Shown: positions 25,342-33,824 of the stretch, piece by piece
Layout: each line of letters opens with the position of its first letter
Numbering within the stretch: the stretch's first letter is position 1
Source: an uncultured delta proteobacterium
GTDB taxonomy: Bacteria; Desulfobacterota; Desulfobulbia; Desulfobulbales; Desulfocapsaceae
Direction of reading: 5' to 3'
NCBI GenBank assembly: GCA_903875445.1
Contig: CAIQWD010000108.1
Location: forward strand, 1 to 64,000
DNA: 64,000 nt
Position numbers and translations under genes: made by a program
The notes under the pieces: generated by a model
Databases searched by the model: none
Seen by the model: only the letters and a program-made list of their open reading frames with translations
What the model was told of the DNA's origin: nothing

Positions 25342-26652
25342 TTATTGCTGTTGCCATCCCGGCCAGCAAATCGTCAACTTGGCACCGCCCGATGGGCTGT
25401 CACTGGCGGTTGCCCGGCCATTATGCCACTGGAGGATCCGCATGACGATGGCCAGCCCCAAGCCATAGCCGCCGGAGGTTCTGCTGCGGCTGATATCCAG
25501 GCGGGTAAAGGGTTCGAAGACTTTCAAGCGGTCCGTTTGGGGAATTCCCGGCCCGTCATCGTCAATGTGGATGGAGCACTCCGCACCGTTTCGTTCGACC
25601 ACCACCCGGATCTCACTTTTAGCGTAATGGACCGCGTTCTGCAGCAGGTTGCCGATGGCCCTGGCCATGTATTTAGGATCGAAGCGCACATGGCCGGACT
25701 CTTTATCAAGGTGACAATACAGGTGGCAGGAGAGGGGATGGTTGTCGGGGATCGACTCGGCGATAACCTGCTGCAGGAAAGACTCAAGGTGGTGGACTTC
25801 GCACTGCAGTTCCGGTTTCTCGCGATCGAAGCGGGCGAAGGTCAGCAGTTCGCTGACCAGTTCTTCAAGTTCCGTGACATCGGTCTGCAGTTCCCGTGTG
25901 TAATGCGATCTTTTCTCAAGGTCTTCGGCGGTCTCGAGCATTTCCAAGCCAAAGCGAAGGCGTGCCAGCGGTGTTCGCAATTCATGGGACACTGCATTGG
26001 TGAGTTCCTTGTGTGAGCTGATCAGCTGCCCGATCCGCGCGGCCATGGTATTAAAGGCCGTGGCCAGGGGGGCAAGATTGGAAAATTTAGAGATATCGAC
26101 ACGGGTATGCAATTCACCATTGCCAAAGGCCGTCGCCGCCTCGCTCATTTTCCGTAATTGCCGCCAATAGGGGATGATACTGATAAAGGCCAGGAGACCG
26201 ATAATGGCGATTATCGCCAGCCAGACGACAAGGCTGAAATACCCGGGATTCGGTTCCAAACCGGAGAACGGGCCTTTTCTCAGGACCATCGGACTCTCTC
26301 CGATTCGGTGGTAGAGCAGTTCGCCATCGTCGACAACGGCGATTTTCCCGCTCTGGAGTTGATCCATCTGCTCTTTGGTTAGCGACAATTCCGACATGGC
26401 CAGCAAGGCGATATTATAACCGAATTCGGGCTCCAGTTGGGCGATACGATTCGGCCATTCCTTACCCGGCAGACGCAGCAAGTCGACTTCCATCATGTGG
26501 AAGGCACCTCTGGCAAGTTGACGATTATATTCGGTTATCGACTCGTGGAGGTGGATTTTGGTGATCTTGTCGATCACCGGTCCAAGGGCAAATCGAACGA
26601 AGAGCAGGGAACAAATAAGAAAAATCCAGGTTCCCAAAAAGATTCTTTTCAT
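25342..26652 (-). CDS. rstB: RstB-like sensor histidine kinase
   Basis: 436 residues from ATG 26652. Two transmembrane helices (~5-25, ~138-160) bracket a periplasmic sensor of about 110 residues, then HAMP, HisKA with NAVSHELRTPLARLR and HATPase with NLLQNAVHYA, DDGPGIP and GGYGLGLAIV. The layout and the LARLRFGLEM and EELVSELLTFAR stretches resemble E. coli RstB. Its start codon overlaps the stop of the response regulator by 4 bases (ATGA), so the two are translationally coupled. It ends 14 bases from the convergent TVP38 fusion gene. Confidence 0.87.
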   Translation of the reverse strand: MKRIFLGTWIFLICSLLFVRFALGPVIDKITKIHLHESITEYNRQLARGAFHMMEVDLLRLPGKEWPNRIAQLEPEFGYNIALLAMSELSLTKEQMDQLQSGKIAVVDDGELLYHRIGESPMVLRKGPFSGLEPNPGYFSLVVWLAIIAIIGLLAFISIIPYWRQLRKMSEAATAFGNGELHTRVDISKFSNLAPLATAFNTMAARIGQLISSHKELTNAVSHELRTPLARLRFGLEMLETAEDLEKRSHYTRELQTDVTELEELVSELLTFARFDREKPELQCEVHHLESFLQQVIAESIPDNHPLSCHLYCHLDKESGHVRFDPKYMARAIGNLLQNAVHYAKSEIRVVVERNGAECSIHIDDDGPGIPQTDRLKVFEPFTRLDISRSRTSGGYGLGLAIVMRILQWHNGRATASDSPSGGAKLTICWPGWQQQ

Positions 26653-27398
26653 TTGCAGCAACCGCTCCTGTTATCATTGTCATCCCAGGCATCTTTGACA
26701 AACAGATAGCCCAAGCCCCAAACCGTTTTAATACGCCACGGTTTGGCAGTATTATCGCCCAGTTTTTTGCGTAATCTGGAGACAGCAATATCCACCGACC
26801 GGTCCAGACCATCATAGGCAATGCCCCGGGTCTGGCGAAAGAGCACCTCCCGGTCGAGGGTCCGTCCGCCATTGACTGCAAGGATCCACAGGAGGGCAAA
26901 TTCATTGCTGGTCAAATCGGCGGGGACGCCGCATAGGGTGGCAGTCTGCGATGCCTGACTGATGCGCAGGGAGCCGAAAACCAGTTCCTCAACGTTATCC
27001 GGTTCGGCCCGACCGTTTTGCGGCGGTTGGTTGAAGCGTCGCAGGAGTGCGCGGATGCGGGCCAGAAGAACCCGCGGTTCCACCGGTTTTTTTACATAAT
27101 CGTCGGCGCCGATCTCCAAACCCACCACCTGATCGGTATCGTCCTCGCGGGCGGTGAGCATCAGAATCGGGCCGAAATATTCCTGGCGGACCGTGCGGCA
27201 CACGGTCAAGCCGTCCATTCCGGGAAGCATCAGATCAAGGATCACGAGATCCGGTCGTTCGGCGAGGATGCGGGTCGATCCGCTGTCGCCTCGGCCCTCT
27301 ATGCCGACTAAAAAACCCTGGGCCGCGAGATACGCTTTGATCAGCTTGGCCAACCGCACATCGTCTTCGATAAGGAGGATACGGGGTGTTTCAGGCAT
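26649..27398 (-). CDS. rstA: RstA-like OmpR-family response regulator
   Basis: 249 residues: receiver domain (acidic LIEDDVRLAKLI, phospho-acceptor Asp in LVILDLMLPGMDGL, Thr in LTARED, Lys in VKKPVEP) followed by an OmpR/PhoB winged helix (LTSNEFALLWILA, DREVLFRQTRGIAYDGLDRSVDIAVSRLRKKLGD, TVWGLGYLF). The ATG at 27398 lies nine bases after GGAG; upstream in-frame codons show no receiver similarity. The cognate kinase follows directly. Upstream (27529-27542) sits a sequence close to the E. coli RstA box, consistent with autoregulation. Confidence 0.9.
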   Translation of the reverse strand: MPETPRILLIEDDVRLAKLIKAYLAAQGFLVGIEGRGDSGSTRILAERPDLVILDLMLPGMDGLTVCRTVRQEYFGPILMLTAREDDTDQVVGLEIGADDYVKKPVEPRVLLARIRALLRRFNQPPQNGRAEPDNVEELVFGSLRISQASQTATLCGVPADLTSNEFALLWILAVNGGRTLDREVLFRQTRGIAYDGLDRSVDIAVSRLRKKLGDNTAKPWRIKTVWGLGYLFVKDAWDDNDNRSGCCK

Positions 27399-27475
27399 TG
27401 TTGTAAGCTCCAATTCTTTGGTGTACGCCTGCATGTTACCGATTTTACCGGGTACCCGGGAACATTGCCATTCGC

Positions 27476-27542
27476 ATTGTACCTTAGCACAGCCGCAAGG
27501 GACTAACTGTTGTTTTTTTGTCTTCAAATGTAACAATTTGTA
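27476..27542 (-). promoter_or_regulatory. Putative RstA-box and -10 element upstream of rstAB
   Basis: Read on the minus strand, 27542-27529 is TACAAATTGTTACA. The E. coli RstA box, as I recall it, is TACATNTNGTTACA, so 13 of 14 specified or free positions agree. A TACAAT (27481-27476) could be the -10 for rstAB. Inference only; no footprint exists. Confidence 0.5.
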
Positions 27543-27640
27543 GAAAGCATAGAGGCCTCAATATTCTTTGGGAAATGTCATCATCCAAGCGGTTTTCCAC
27601 GAGCATAAACCACGCTGTCCGAGTGATTTTTTCGAACCAC

Positions 27641-27686
27641 TACAAATTGATACAATTTACTACAGATTTCCTACAGATATTATACT
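27641..27686 (+). promoter_or_regulatory. Array of four TACA direct repeats before the beta-barrel gene
   Basis: TACA occurs at 27641, 27651, 27661 and 27672, that is every 10-11 bases, one helical turn. The first pair forms TACAAATTGATACA, which matches the presumed RstA-type box upstream of rstAB at 13 of 14 positions. TATACT at 27681-27686 is a likely -10 and no -35 hexamer is recognisable at the right distance, as expected for an activator-dependent promoter. Confidence 0.5.
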
Positions 27687-27837
27687 TTTCACCTGCTAAT
27701 AATCGTGGCTAAATCCTAGGTGACAGGTAATACAGGTTAGTGGGCAGTTCTCCGGCATCGACAGGTTCGAAGGATTTATTCACGAGACGATGCCGGCGGC
27801 TGCGCTTTAAAAAAAATCGAAACATAGTGAGGGAAAA

Positions 27838-28497
27838 ATGGACAAAGGGAAAAAACATTTGATAGGTTTTTTGGCTGCCGTGATTATCATGAGTCTCTTT
27901 ATGGCCGGCAATGTCATGGCCGAAGAAAACAGCAAAAAACCGAACTATACCCAGGTAAAAGTCGGTATGTTCCAAGCGACCGGCGATATGGATACTGCCA
28001 ATTATGATACCGGCGGTGATTTTTCTCTTGTCTATGGTCGGTATCTCAACAAATATTTGGTGCTGGAGGCGGGTGTCGATGTCTTCGGTTCCAACCAGAG
28101 TCTTCGCGGGACAAATGCCGATGCCGGCAGCTATAAGCTGGACAATTCCCTCGTCGGTGCTGCAGGTCTGGTTACTCTCAAGGGAGAATATTCTACCGGC
28201 CCGGTAGATCTTTTCTGCGGCTTCGGCGCCGGAATTTATTCTGTTACCTTGAGCAGCAAAATCGACTCCTCGCGGTTTGGTGATCTGGACAGCGATAAAT
28301 CGGATGGGATATTCGGGGCGCATGTGGTGGCCGGTGCGACGTACAATATCAACGAACGGTTTTTTGTCGGGCTGGAAGGGAAGTATCGCTGGACCGGTGA
28401 CGTCGATATTCGTGAGACGGTCGCCTCGATTCCGGTTGAGTACACTGGCGATTTGAACGGCTACACAGTGACATTTAACGCAGGTTTTCGCTTTTAG
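27838..28497 (+). CDS. Outer-membrane beta-barrel protein
   Basis: 219 residues with a signal peptide (cleavage near VMA at 26-28). The mature protein alternates hydrophobic and polar residues in strands, with Gly/aromatic ends, and finishes in GFRF with a C-terminal Phe, the usual outer-membrane assembly signal. It resembles eight-stranded OmpA/OmpX-like barrels (YGRYLNKYLVLEAGVDVFG, FFVGLEGKYRW). The start follows GAGGGAAAA. It is transcribed divergently from rstAB and preceded by TACA repeats, so it is a plausible target of that system. The long 5' leader holds a 9-bp stem. Confidence 0.85.
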   Translation: MDKGKKHLIGFLAAVIIMSLFMAGNVMAEENSKKPNYTQVKVGMFQATGDMDTANYDTGGDFSLVYGRYLNKYLVLEAGVDVFGSNQSLRGTNADAGSYKLDNSLVGAAGLVTLKGEYSTGPVDLFCGFGAGIYSVTLSSKIDSSRFGDLDSDKSDGIFGAHVVAGATYNINERFFVGLEGKYRWTGDVDIRETVASIPVEYTGDLNGYTVTFNAGFRF

Positions 28498-28524
28498 CCG
28501 GCTGTTGAAGAATCCTGCTAATCA

Positions 28525-28558
28525 GGCTGAGACCGGGACCGGCCTCAGCCCATCTTTT
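28525..28558 (+). terminator. Probable terminator after the beta-barrel gene
   Basis: GGCTGAG (28525-28531) pairs with CTCAGCC (28544-28550), with further CCGG pairing inside the loop, followed by CATCTTTT. The T-run is short, so termination strength is uncertain. Confidence 0.6.
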
Positions 28559-28734
28559 CATAAATCTTGTCAGCAAAACCTGCCGCCTTGCCAAGAAAGG
28601 GTTGCGTGTTGAATTTACTTGCCGTCATCCCTGTGTTGATGTTTACATAGCTTTTTTTATTCCGCTGCAATAGTCGGGGATGCGTCAGCGTAAACGCAGT
28701 CTTTAAAAAATGCTAAAGAGCCGGTCGATTATCC

Positions 28735-29442
28735 ATGTTTCGTCATTTCCTCACCCTGAGTTTTGCAGTCTTTCTCGTGTTTGTCGCCGGTTGTGGCCAA
28801 ATATCGCCCCCTGGTCAACCGCTTGTGGTTGAACAAGAGGAAGATAAACCTATCTGTGTTGAGACCGAGGAGAGCCTTTTGCCATCAACCGTGGAAGAGG
28901 AAATGGAGCAACAAATGCTCGACGCGGAAAATTCCGCCATGGCGGAGACATGGGGTACCACGCAAGATCGAGGCTTATGTTATAAATTTCGACCTAGTGT
29001 TCCAGCTCAACAAGGGAAAAAGAAGAAAAAAGGTGCCGGGACGGTTGCTTGCTGTCAGCCGCAAAGTCTCATTTATGCCCGGTGCCGTTCGGGTATCGAG
29101 ACATGCAGGATGGGTGATACCAGTCCTGTGCAGTGGTTTTCCTGCGCCAAGAAAATGGGCAATACCTCAAGTGTTCCCGCGTCCGGCAGCATAATGGTGC
29201 TGGAGAGCAATGCCCGGCGGAAAATGAACACCGGTCATCCGGTGTATGTCGAAAATGCTAAGAAGAATAGCAATGGGACCTGGCTGCTTCGGATCAGCCA
29301 TACCAATTATGATCGCCAGTGCAACCTCGATCTGGATGCCGGCGTTATTTTTGATCCTGCCAGAATGACCGTTTCATTTCAGTCCGGCCCCTGGAGCTGC
29401 TGGGCCAGTGATCTGAAAATTCTTGGTTTTATTAGACGCTGA
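28735..29442 (+). CDS. Lipoprotein of unknown function, cysteine-containing
   Basis: 235 residues. Signal peptide with lipobox VAGC (lipidated Cys20), an acidic segment (~34-65), a basic KKKKK run at ~95-99, and a folded C-terminal part with several cysteines (CC, CRSGIETC, CAKK, CNLD, CWAS) that could form disulfides. The stretch SIMVLESNARRKMNTGHPVYVENAK, with GH followed by strand residues, vaguely recalls CHAP/NlpC amidase folds, but no catalytic Cys-His pair can be assigned confidently. No family recognised. The start codon is TTT-flanked with little SD. Confidence 0.7.
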   Translation: MFRHFLTLSFAVFLVFVAGCGQISPPGQPLVVEQEEDKPICVETEESLLPSTVEEEMEQQMLDAENSAMAETWGTTQDRGLCYKFRPSVPAQQGKKKKKGAGTVACCQPQSLIYARCRSGIETCRMGDTSPVQWFSCAKKMGNTSSVPASGSIMVLESNARRKMNTGHPVYVENAKKNSNGTWLLRISHTNYDRQCNLDLDAGVIFDPARMTVSFQSGPWSCWASDLKILGFIRR

Positions 29443-29461
29443 TTGGAATCAGCAACACAAG

Positions 29462-29950
29462 CTATTCGGCGAGGGCTATCCACTCACCTTGAGTCAGGTC
29501 TTCCAGGACTTCGGTAGGCAACTGAAAAACAGCAAAGGGGGTTCCGGCAGCAGCCCAGATCGTCTCATATTGCCGGAGATCGGGGTCGAGGAGAGTTCGC
29601 AATTGGCTATTGTGACCGACCGGCGGGATTTCCCCGATAGCAAAACCGACAGTGTCTTTGATGAATTTCCCGTCTGCCCGGTGCAGTCGCAGCCCCGTGG
29701 CCGCTTCGATTTTTCTTACGTCGACCTTATTTGCACCTGAAGCGATTATCAGAATCGGCAGATTGCTCACTTTATCGTGAAAAATCAAAGACTTGGCAAT
29801 CTGGCCAACGGTGCAACCGATACTTGAGGCGGCTTCTGCGGCTGTGCGTGTCGATCCGGGCAATTCCCTGACCGTAAAGTCGAAGCCGTTTCTTTTTAGA
29901 AAATCTTGAACCTTTTTGGCACTTTTGGGTAAGAGATCGGTCATTTTCAT
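29462..29950 (-). CDS. YbaK/EbsC-type aminoacyl-tRNA deacylase domain protein
   Basis: 162 residues, a single YbaK/ProRS-editing-like domain. Family marks: TAAEAASSIGCTVGQIAKSLIF with the conserved Lys, ILIIASGANKVD, KDTVGFAIGEIPPVGH and the terminal PTEVLEDLTQGEW. Such proteins hydrolyse mischarged Cys-tRNA(Pro) or Ala-tRNA(Pro) in the cytoplasm. ATGs at 29950 and 29944 are both possible; neither has a good SD. It is convergent with the lipoprotein gene (19 bases between stops). Confidence 0.9.
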   Translation of the reverse strand: MKMTDLLPKSAKKVQDFLKRNGFDFTVRELPGSTRTAAEAASSIGCTVGQIAKSLIFHDKVSNLPILIIASGANKVDVRKIEAATGLRLHRADGKFIKDTVGFAIGEIPPVGHNSQLRTLLDPDLRQYETIWAAAGTPFAVFQLPTEVLEDLTQGEWIALAE

Positions 29951-30423
29951 AGTATTTGAGACGAGATTTTGATTGAGGAGCGTTCTGGTATTTTCTGATG
30001 ACCGGCCTTGTTGGATTTGGCGCTTTGTGGCGATCGACTATGTTTCACAACATAACCTACTTCGGCACGGGAGGGGTTGCTTATTTCGTACTGGCAGCCA
30101 TTTTATCTCGAAGGTAGAGGGGGCGATTCCGAGAGCAAAAATGGACCTTTTCTTTCTTTAATCTGTGCAAATATTACCCGTTCCCTTCCATTATCTTCTC
30201 GGTAACATAGCCGTTATTCCCCAAAACTCTCTCAGCTCCCTAAAACTAACGAAAATACAAAACCTTAAACAATCGACCAGAGCCATCACTCTGGTGATGA
30301 CAGCTGGTATGCGGTTTGCTACAATCGACTGATTGGCAACCGTTGATAGCTTAACGTCCGCCCTCAAGTTGACGCGCATTTTTTCAGTGAACTGTGAGCA
30401 CCGGAATTATATTGAAGGGTGCA
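29951..30423. other. Intergenic region between ybaK-like and kinase genes
   Basis: No supported gene on either strand. The right third is AT-rich and contains a 6-bp hairpin (CCAGAG...CTCTGG near 30279-30296) just before the kinase operon. No sigma-54 element with correct GG-N10-GC spacing was found despite the sigma-54 regulator encoded downstream. Confidence 0.4.
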
Positions 30424-31875
30424 ATGACCTTAAAACTCGGCATCAAGCAGAAGCTGGCTCTCATCTTCTTTCTGTTTTTTCTGATCTTTTCAGGGACAGT
30501 CTTCGTTCTTCTGACCAATGTCCAGAGAATGGTCGATACGACCGAGCGTATCGTCAGTAAAAATCAGAAGGTCGCCGAGCTGACTGAAATCCTCCAGGCC
30601 AGCCTTGTCGACATGGATGGCAATAGCAAAAAACTCAATGTCCTCAAGAAAAAGCGCTATCTTGATTTTTTTGAAAAATCCCGCAGTACCTTTGAAAGCG
30701 CCCTGCAACAGGCTGTCCTCCTGTCCGGGCCGTCGGCAGACAGCCAGTCTTCCTGGCGACAGCTGGCAGACAGCTATCAGCAATATAGCGGCGAATTTAC
30801 CGCAAGCGACGGCGCCCTCAGATGGGTATCCAACCAGATCTTGGCCGAGTGGCTGGAAACAATCAGCACGGCCAAAAAGCAGAATCAACAGGAAATCGAA
30901 CGTGCCTTGCGAGAACTGAACGAGGCAAGTAGGATAAGTGCAAGAAATGGACTTATCGGCTTTTGCGTGAGCATTCTCGTTGGCTGCATCGGTGTCTGGT
31001 TTATTTCCCGAGCCATTTTTTCTCCCCTCAAAACCCTTACGGGACGTTTGCGGGGGATTACCTTTGATGCGCCGCAAGAACCGATCCGACTCAAAGGTGG
31101 CGATGAATTCAACGAACTGGCCACCGCTTTCAATGAAATGAGCCATCAGCTGCATGAAGAGGAAACGATTCGGACCGAGTTTATTGCCACTCTCAGCCAT
31201 GAAATACGGACCCCGCTTTCATCCATCCATGAATCGGTGAATATGATCGTCGAAGAGGTCTTGGGGGGCATCAACGACAAGCAGCGAAGATTTCTGGAAA
31301 TCGCCAGCGGCGAAATCAAGCGGATTAACAAGCTGCTCAACTACCTGCTCAACGTTGGGGTTCTTGAAACGGATGGTCGCAAGACCAACGCCCTGCACCT
31401 CGATACCGCAGATGTAGTTGCCGGTAGCGCCGAGCTTTTTTCAGCTCCGGCGGAAAAGAAAAAGGTGATGATAAAGATTGGCGATTTTCGCGACTGCCCG
31501 CAACTGTTCGGGGTGCGGGAGGAAATCCAGCAGGTGTTCGTCAACATAATCGGCAATGCCGTTAAATATTCTCCGGAGGGCGGTGAAGTAATTCTCACCT
31601 GGGAGCGGGACAAAGAAAGAAAATTCCTGCTCTTTCATATTGCCGATACCGGTCCGGGAATTGCCGATGATGAAAAAATGCTTATTTTCACCAAATACTA
31701 TCGGACGAAGAATGTCCGCGGCCATCTCGATGGGGTCGGCCTCGGTCTCTCCATCAGTCGGCGGATCGTCACCAGTTACGGTGGACACATTGAGGTTGCC
31801 AACAACGCAGGGGTGGGATGCACCTTCTCGTTCACCCTGCCAACGCACCCCTTCAGTAAACCAAATACCGTTTGA
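30424..31875 (+). CDS. glrK: GlrK/QseE-like sensor histidine kinase
   Basis: 483 residues from ATG 30424 (GAAGGG upstream). A first transmembrane helix (~8-30), a helical periplasmic domain of ~140 residues, a second helix (~175-198), HAMP, HisKA with ATLSHEIRTPLSS, and HATPase with NIIGNAVKYSPEGG, DTGPGI and GVGLGLSIS. The gene order kinase, lipoprotein, sigma-54 regulator is the same as E. coli glrK-qseG-glrR, which supports the assignment beyond general kinase similarity. In that system the pair senses envelope state; here the signal is unknown. Confidence 0.85.
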   Translation: MTLKLGIKQKLALIFFLFFLIFSGTVFVLLTNVQRMVDTTERIVSKNQKVAELTEILQASLVDMDGNSKKLNVLKKKRYLDFFEKSRSTFESALQQAVLLSGPSADSQSSWRQLADSYQQYSGEFTASDGALRWVSNQILAEWLETISTAKKQNQQEIERALRELNEASRISARNGLIGFCVSILVGCIGVWFISRAIFSPLKTLTGRLRGITFDAPQEPIRLKGGDEFNELATAFNEMSHQLHEEETIRTEFIATLSHEIRTPLSSIHESVNMIVEEVLGGINDKQRRFLEIASGEIKRINKLLNYLLNVGVLETDGRKTNALHLDTADVVAGSAELFSAPAEKKKVMIKIGDFRDCPQLFGVREEIQQVFVNIIGNAVKYSPEGGEVILTWERDKERKFLLFHIADTGPGIADDEKMLIFTKYYRTKNVRGHLDGVGLGLSISRRIVTSYGGHIEVANNAGVGCTFSFTLPTHPFSKPNTV

Positions 31876-31886
31876 AGAAAAACCTC

Positions 31887-32477
31887 ATGCCGACCCTTGT
31901 GAACATGCCGGTGCCTATTTCGAGAGAGCTGAAACAACGGGTTGCCGGACTCTTTGTCGTCATTGCCCTGTGTTGCAGCTCATGTGCGCAATCGCCCCAG
32001 CCGCCTCCTCCCGAACTCATTCAGCCGGCGCCGCAGAGCGTTGCCGAGACGCTCTTTTTGAACGAAGATTTTGCCAATGCCCTCCTCGAATATGAGCATG
32101 ACTATGAAACGGCCCTCGCTCCGGAAGACCGAAACCAGGCCTTATATGGGCTCGCCTGCACCCAGTTGCTCCTGGCCCGCTCCGACAGCCAGATGGCCGA
32201 AGCCATCGGCAACCTAGAAAAATGGGATGGGGAAAAAAGCGACACCGCCCGCACCGAGAATCGCCACCTGCTCATCGTTGCCCTGAACGTTCAGGGGGAA
32301 CGTATTCTCAAAAAGAGCCAGGAACAGGCGCACCTTGCCAAACAAAAGAACACCGTCATCGCCAATCAGCGGAAAAAGATAACACAAATGGCCACCACCG
32401 TAGATAATCTGCAGAAACAGCTGGAAGAACTTGAGGCAATTGATGAAACCTTGCAGGAGAAGAAAAAACCATTATGA
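31887..32477 (+). CDS. QseG-like lipoprotein between kinase and regulator genes
   Basis: About 196 residues. The hydrophobic signal segment ends in LCCSSC, a lipobox with Cys at 29, 30 and 33; Cys33 is the likeliest lipidated residue, though the -3 position is unusual. A proline-rich stretch follows, then TPR-like helices (ALLEYEHDYETAL) and a C-terminal coiled coil (~140-190). E. coli QseG, encoded at the same place, is an outer-membrane lipoprotein that contacts the kinase periplasmic domain. ATG 31887 is chosen; a TTG at 31872 overlapping the kinase stop is possible. The 3' end overlaps the regulator by 4 bases. Confidence 0.8.
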   Translation: MPTLVNMPVPISRELKQRVAGLFVVIALCCSSCAQSPQPPPPELIQPAPQSVAETLFLNEDFANALLEYEHDYETALAPEDRNQALYGLACTQLLLARSDSQMAEAIGNLEKWDGEKSDTARTENRHLLIVALNVQGERILKKSQEQAHLAKQKNTVIANQRKKITQMATTVDNLQKQLEELEAIDETLQEKKKPL

Positions 32478-33811
32478 ATGAGGAGAGACATGTCCTGATC
32501 GTTGATGACGACCCGAGTATCCTCGAAGTTCTTGACGCCCGGTTGTGCGCCGCTGGCTTTGTGGTCCATGGGGCGGGGGACGGTCCTGCGGCGCTCCGTA
32601 TCTTGAAAAGCCGGCAAATTGATATTCTCGTCTCGGACATGAAGATGCCGGAGATGAGCGGCATGGAGCTTTTGACCCAGGCAAGAGCCAGCCATCCTCG
32701 CCTGCCGATTATCTTTCTCACCGCCTATGGAACCATCCCGGATGCGGTCCATGCCGTGCAGGCCGGGGCTGTAGATTACCTGACAAAACCCTTCGACGGC
32801 CGGGAACTGGTAAAGAAAATTCAGACGATTCTTGCCCGCTCGCAATATCCGCAACAAGAACCGGACAAGGGAGGCTTCATCTGGGGCAAAAGCCCGGCTA
32901 TGCTGGAACTCCATGGGCTACTGCAAAAAGTTGCGGTAAGCAATGCCAACGTCCTCATTCTCGGCGAAAGCGGCGTCGGTAAAGAGTGTATCGCCAAGCT
33001 TCTGCACAACTTCAGCGGCCGGCAGGACACTCCCTATATCGTTGTCGACTGCGGCTCTACCCCGCCCGGTATTCTTGAAAGCGAACTCTTTGGCCACGTT
33101 AAAGGCTCCTTCACCCACGCCATCCAGGACAAAAAAGGACTCATTGAAGCGGCCCACGGCGGCACTCTCTTTCTTGATGAAATCGGCAATATTTCCGCTG
33201 AAATGCAGAGCCGGCTCCTGCGCTTTCTCGAAGAGAGAACTATCCGCCAGGTTGGTGCCATCAAAGAGAAGAGCGTTGAATGCCGGGTAATCGCCGCCAC
33301 CAACGCCGATCTTAAGGCAGCCGTCGATGAGGGGAAATTCAGGCAGGACCTGTACTATCGATTGAAGGTGGTCACCCTGCAGATCCCGCCGCTTCGCCAA
33401 CGGCGAGAGGATATTCCTGAACTGGCCCGTCTTTTTATCGCCAACTTCATTAAGGAAAATGCCCTGCCGGAGATCGACCTGCCGGAGAAAACCCTGCAAT
33501 GGTTGCAGACACTTACCTGGCCGGGCAATGTCCGCGAGCTGAAAAATGCCCTGCAAACCGGCATCATTCTCTGCCATAACAAACAAATCCTACCGGAAGA
33601 TTTGCAGGTCGATATCGACCTGCTTGCCGACACACATTCCAACGAGGAGGATTTTTCAATGGATCAGAGCGAGAAGGAGGCTATTATTCGAGCCCTGAAA
33701 CAGACCAAAGGAATAAAAAAAGATGCGGCGGAACTGCTGGGGATCAGCCGTCGAGCGATTCAATACAAGAGCAAGAAGTACAACCTCGACTCGACCAATT
33801 TCAAGAACTGA
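32474..33811 (+). CDS. glrR: GlrR/QseF-like sigma-54-dependent response regulator
   Basis: 445 residues: receiver (DDD 11-13, phospho-acceptor Asp55, Thr83, Lys105), AAA+ sigma-54 activator domain (Walker A GESGVGKE 164-171, Walker B GGTLFLDEIGN 229-239, arginine finger region FRQDLYYRL) and a C-terminal Fis-type helix-turn-helix (DAAELLGISRRAIQYKSKKY). The loop contacting sigma-54, usually GAFTGA, reads GSFTHA (211-216), an uncommon form. The start overlaps the lipoprotein gene by 4 bases, coupling translation. Targets cannot be named from the window. Confidence 0.9.
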   Translation: MNEERHVLIVDDDPSILEVLDARLCAAGFVVHGAGDGPAALRILKSRQIDILVSDMKMPEMSGMELLTQARASHPRLPIIFLTAYGTIPDAVHAVQAGAVDYLTKPFDGRELVKKIQTILARSQYPQQEPDKGGFIWGKSPAMLELHGLLQKVAVSNANVLILGESGVGKECIAKLLHNFSGRQDTPYIVVDCGSTPPGILESELFGHVKGSFTHAIQDKKGLIEAAHGGTLFLDEIGNISAEMQSRLLRFLEERTIRQVGAIKEKSVECRVIAATNADLKAAVDEGKFRQDLYYRLKVVTLQIPPLRQRREDIPELARLFIANFIKENALPEIDLPEKTLQWLQTLTWPGNVRELKNALQTGIILCHNKQILPEDLQVDIDLLADTHSNEEDFSMDQSEKEAIIRALKQTKGIKKDAAELLGISRRAIQYKSKKYNLDSTNFKN

Positions 33812-33824
33812 CTGCGACACACAT

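Noticed and set aside
30300-30423. Possible sigma-54 promoter (TGGCA...TTGA near 30333) before the glrK-like gene
   Set aside because: The GG and GC elements are not at the required 10-base spacing.
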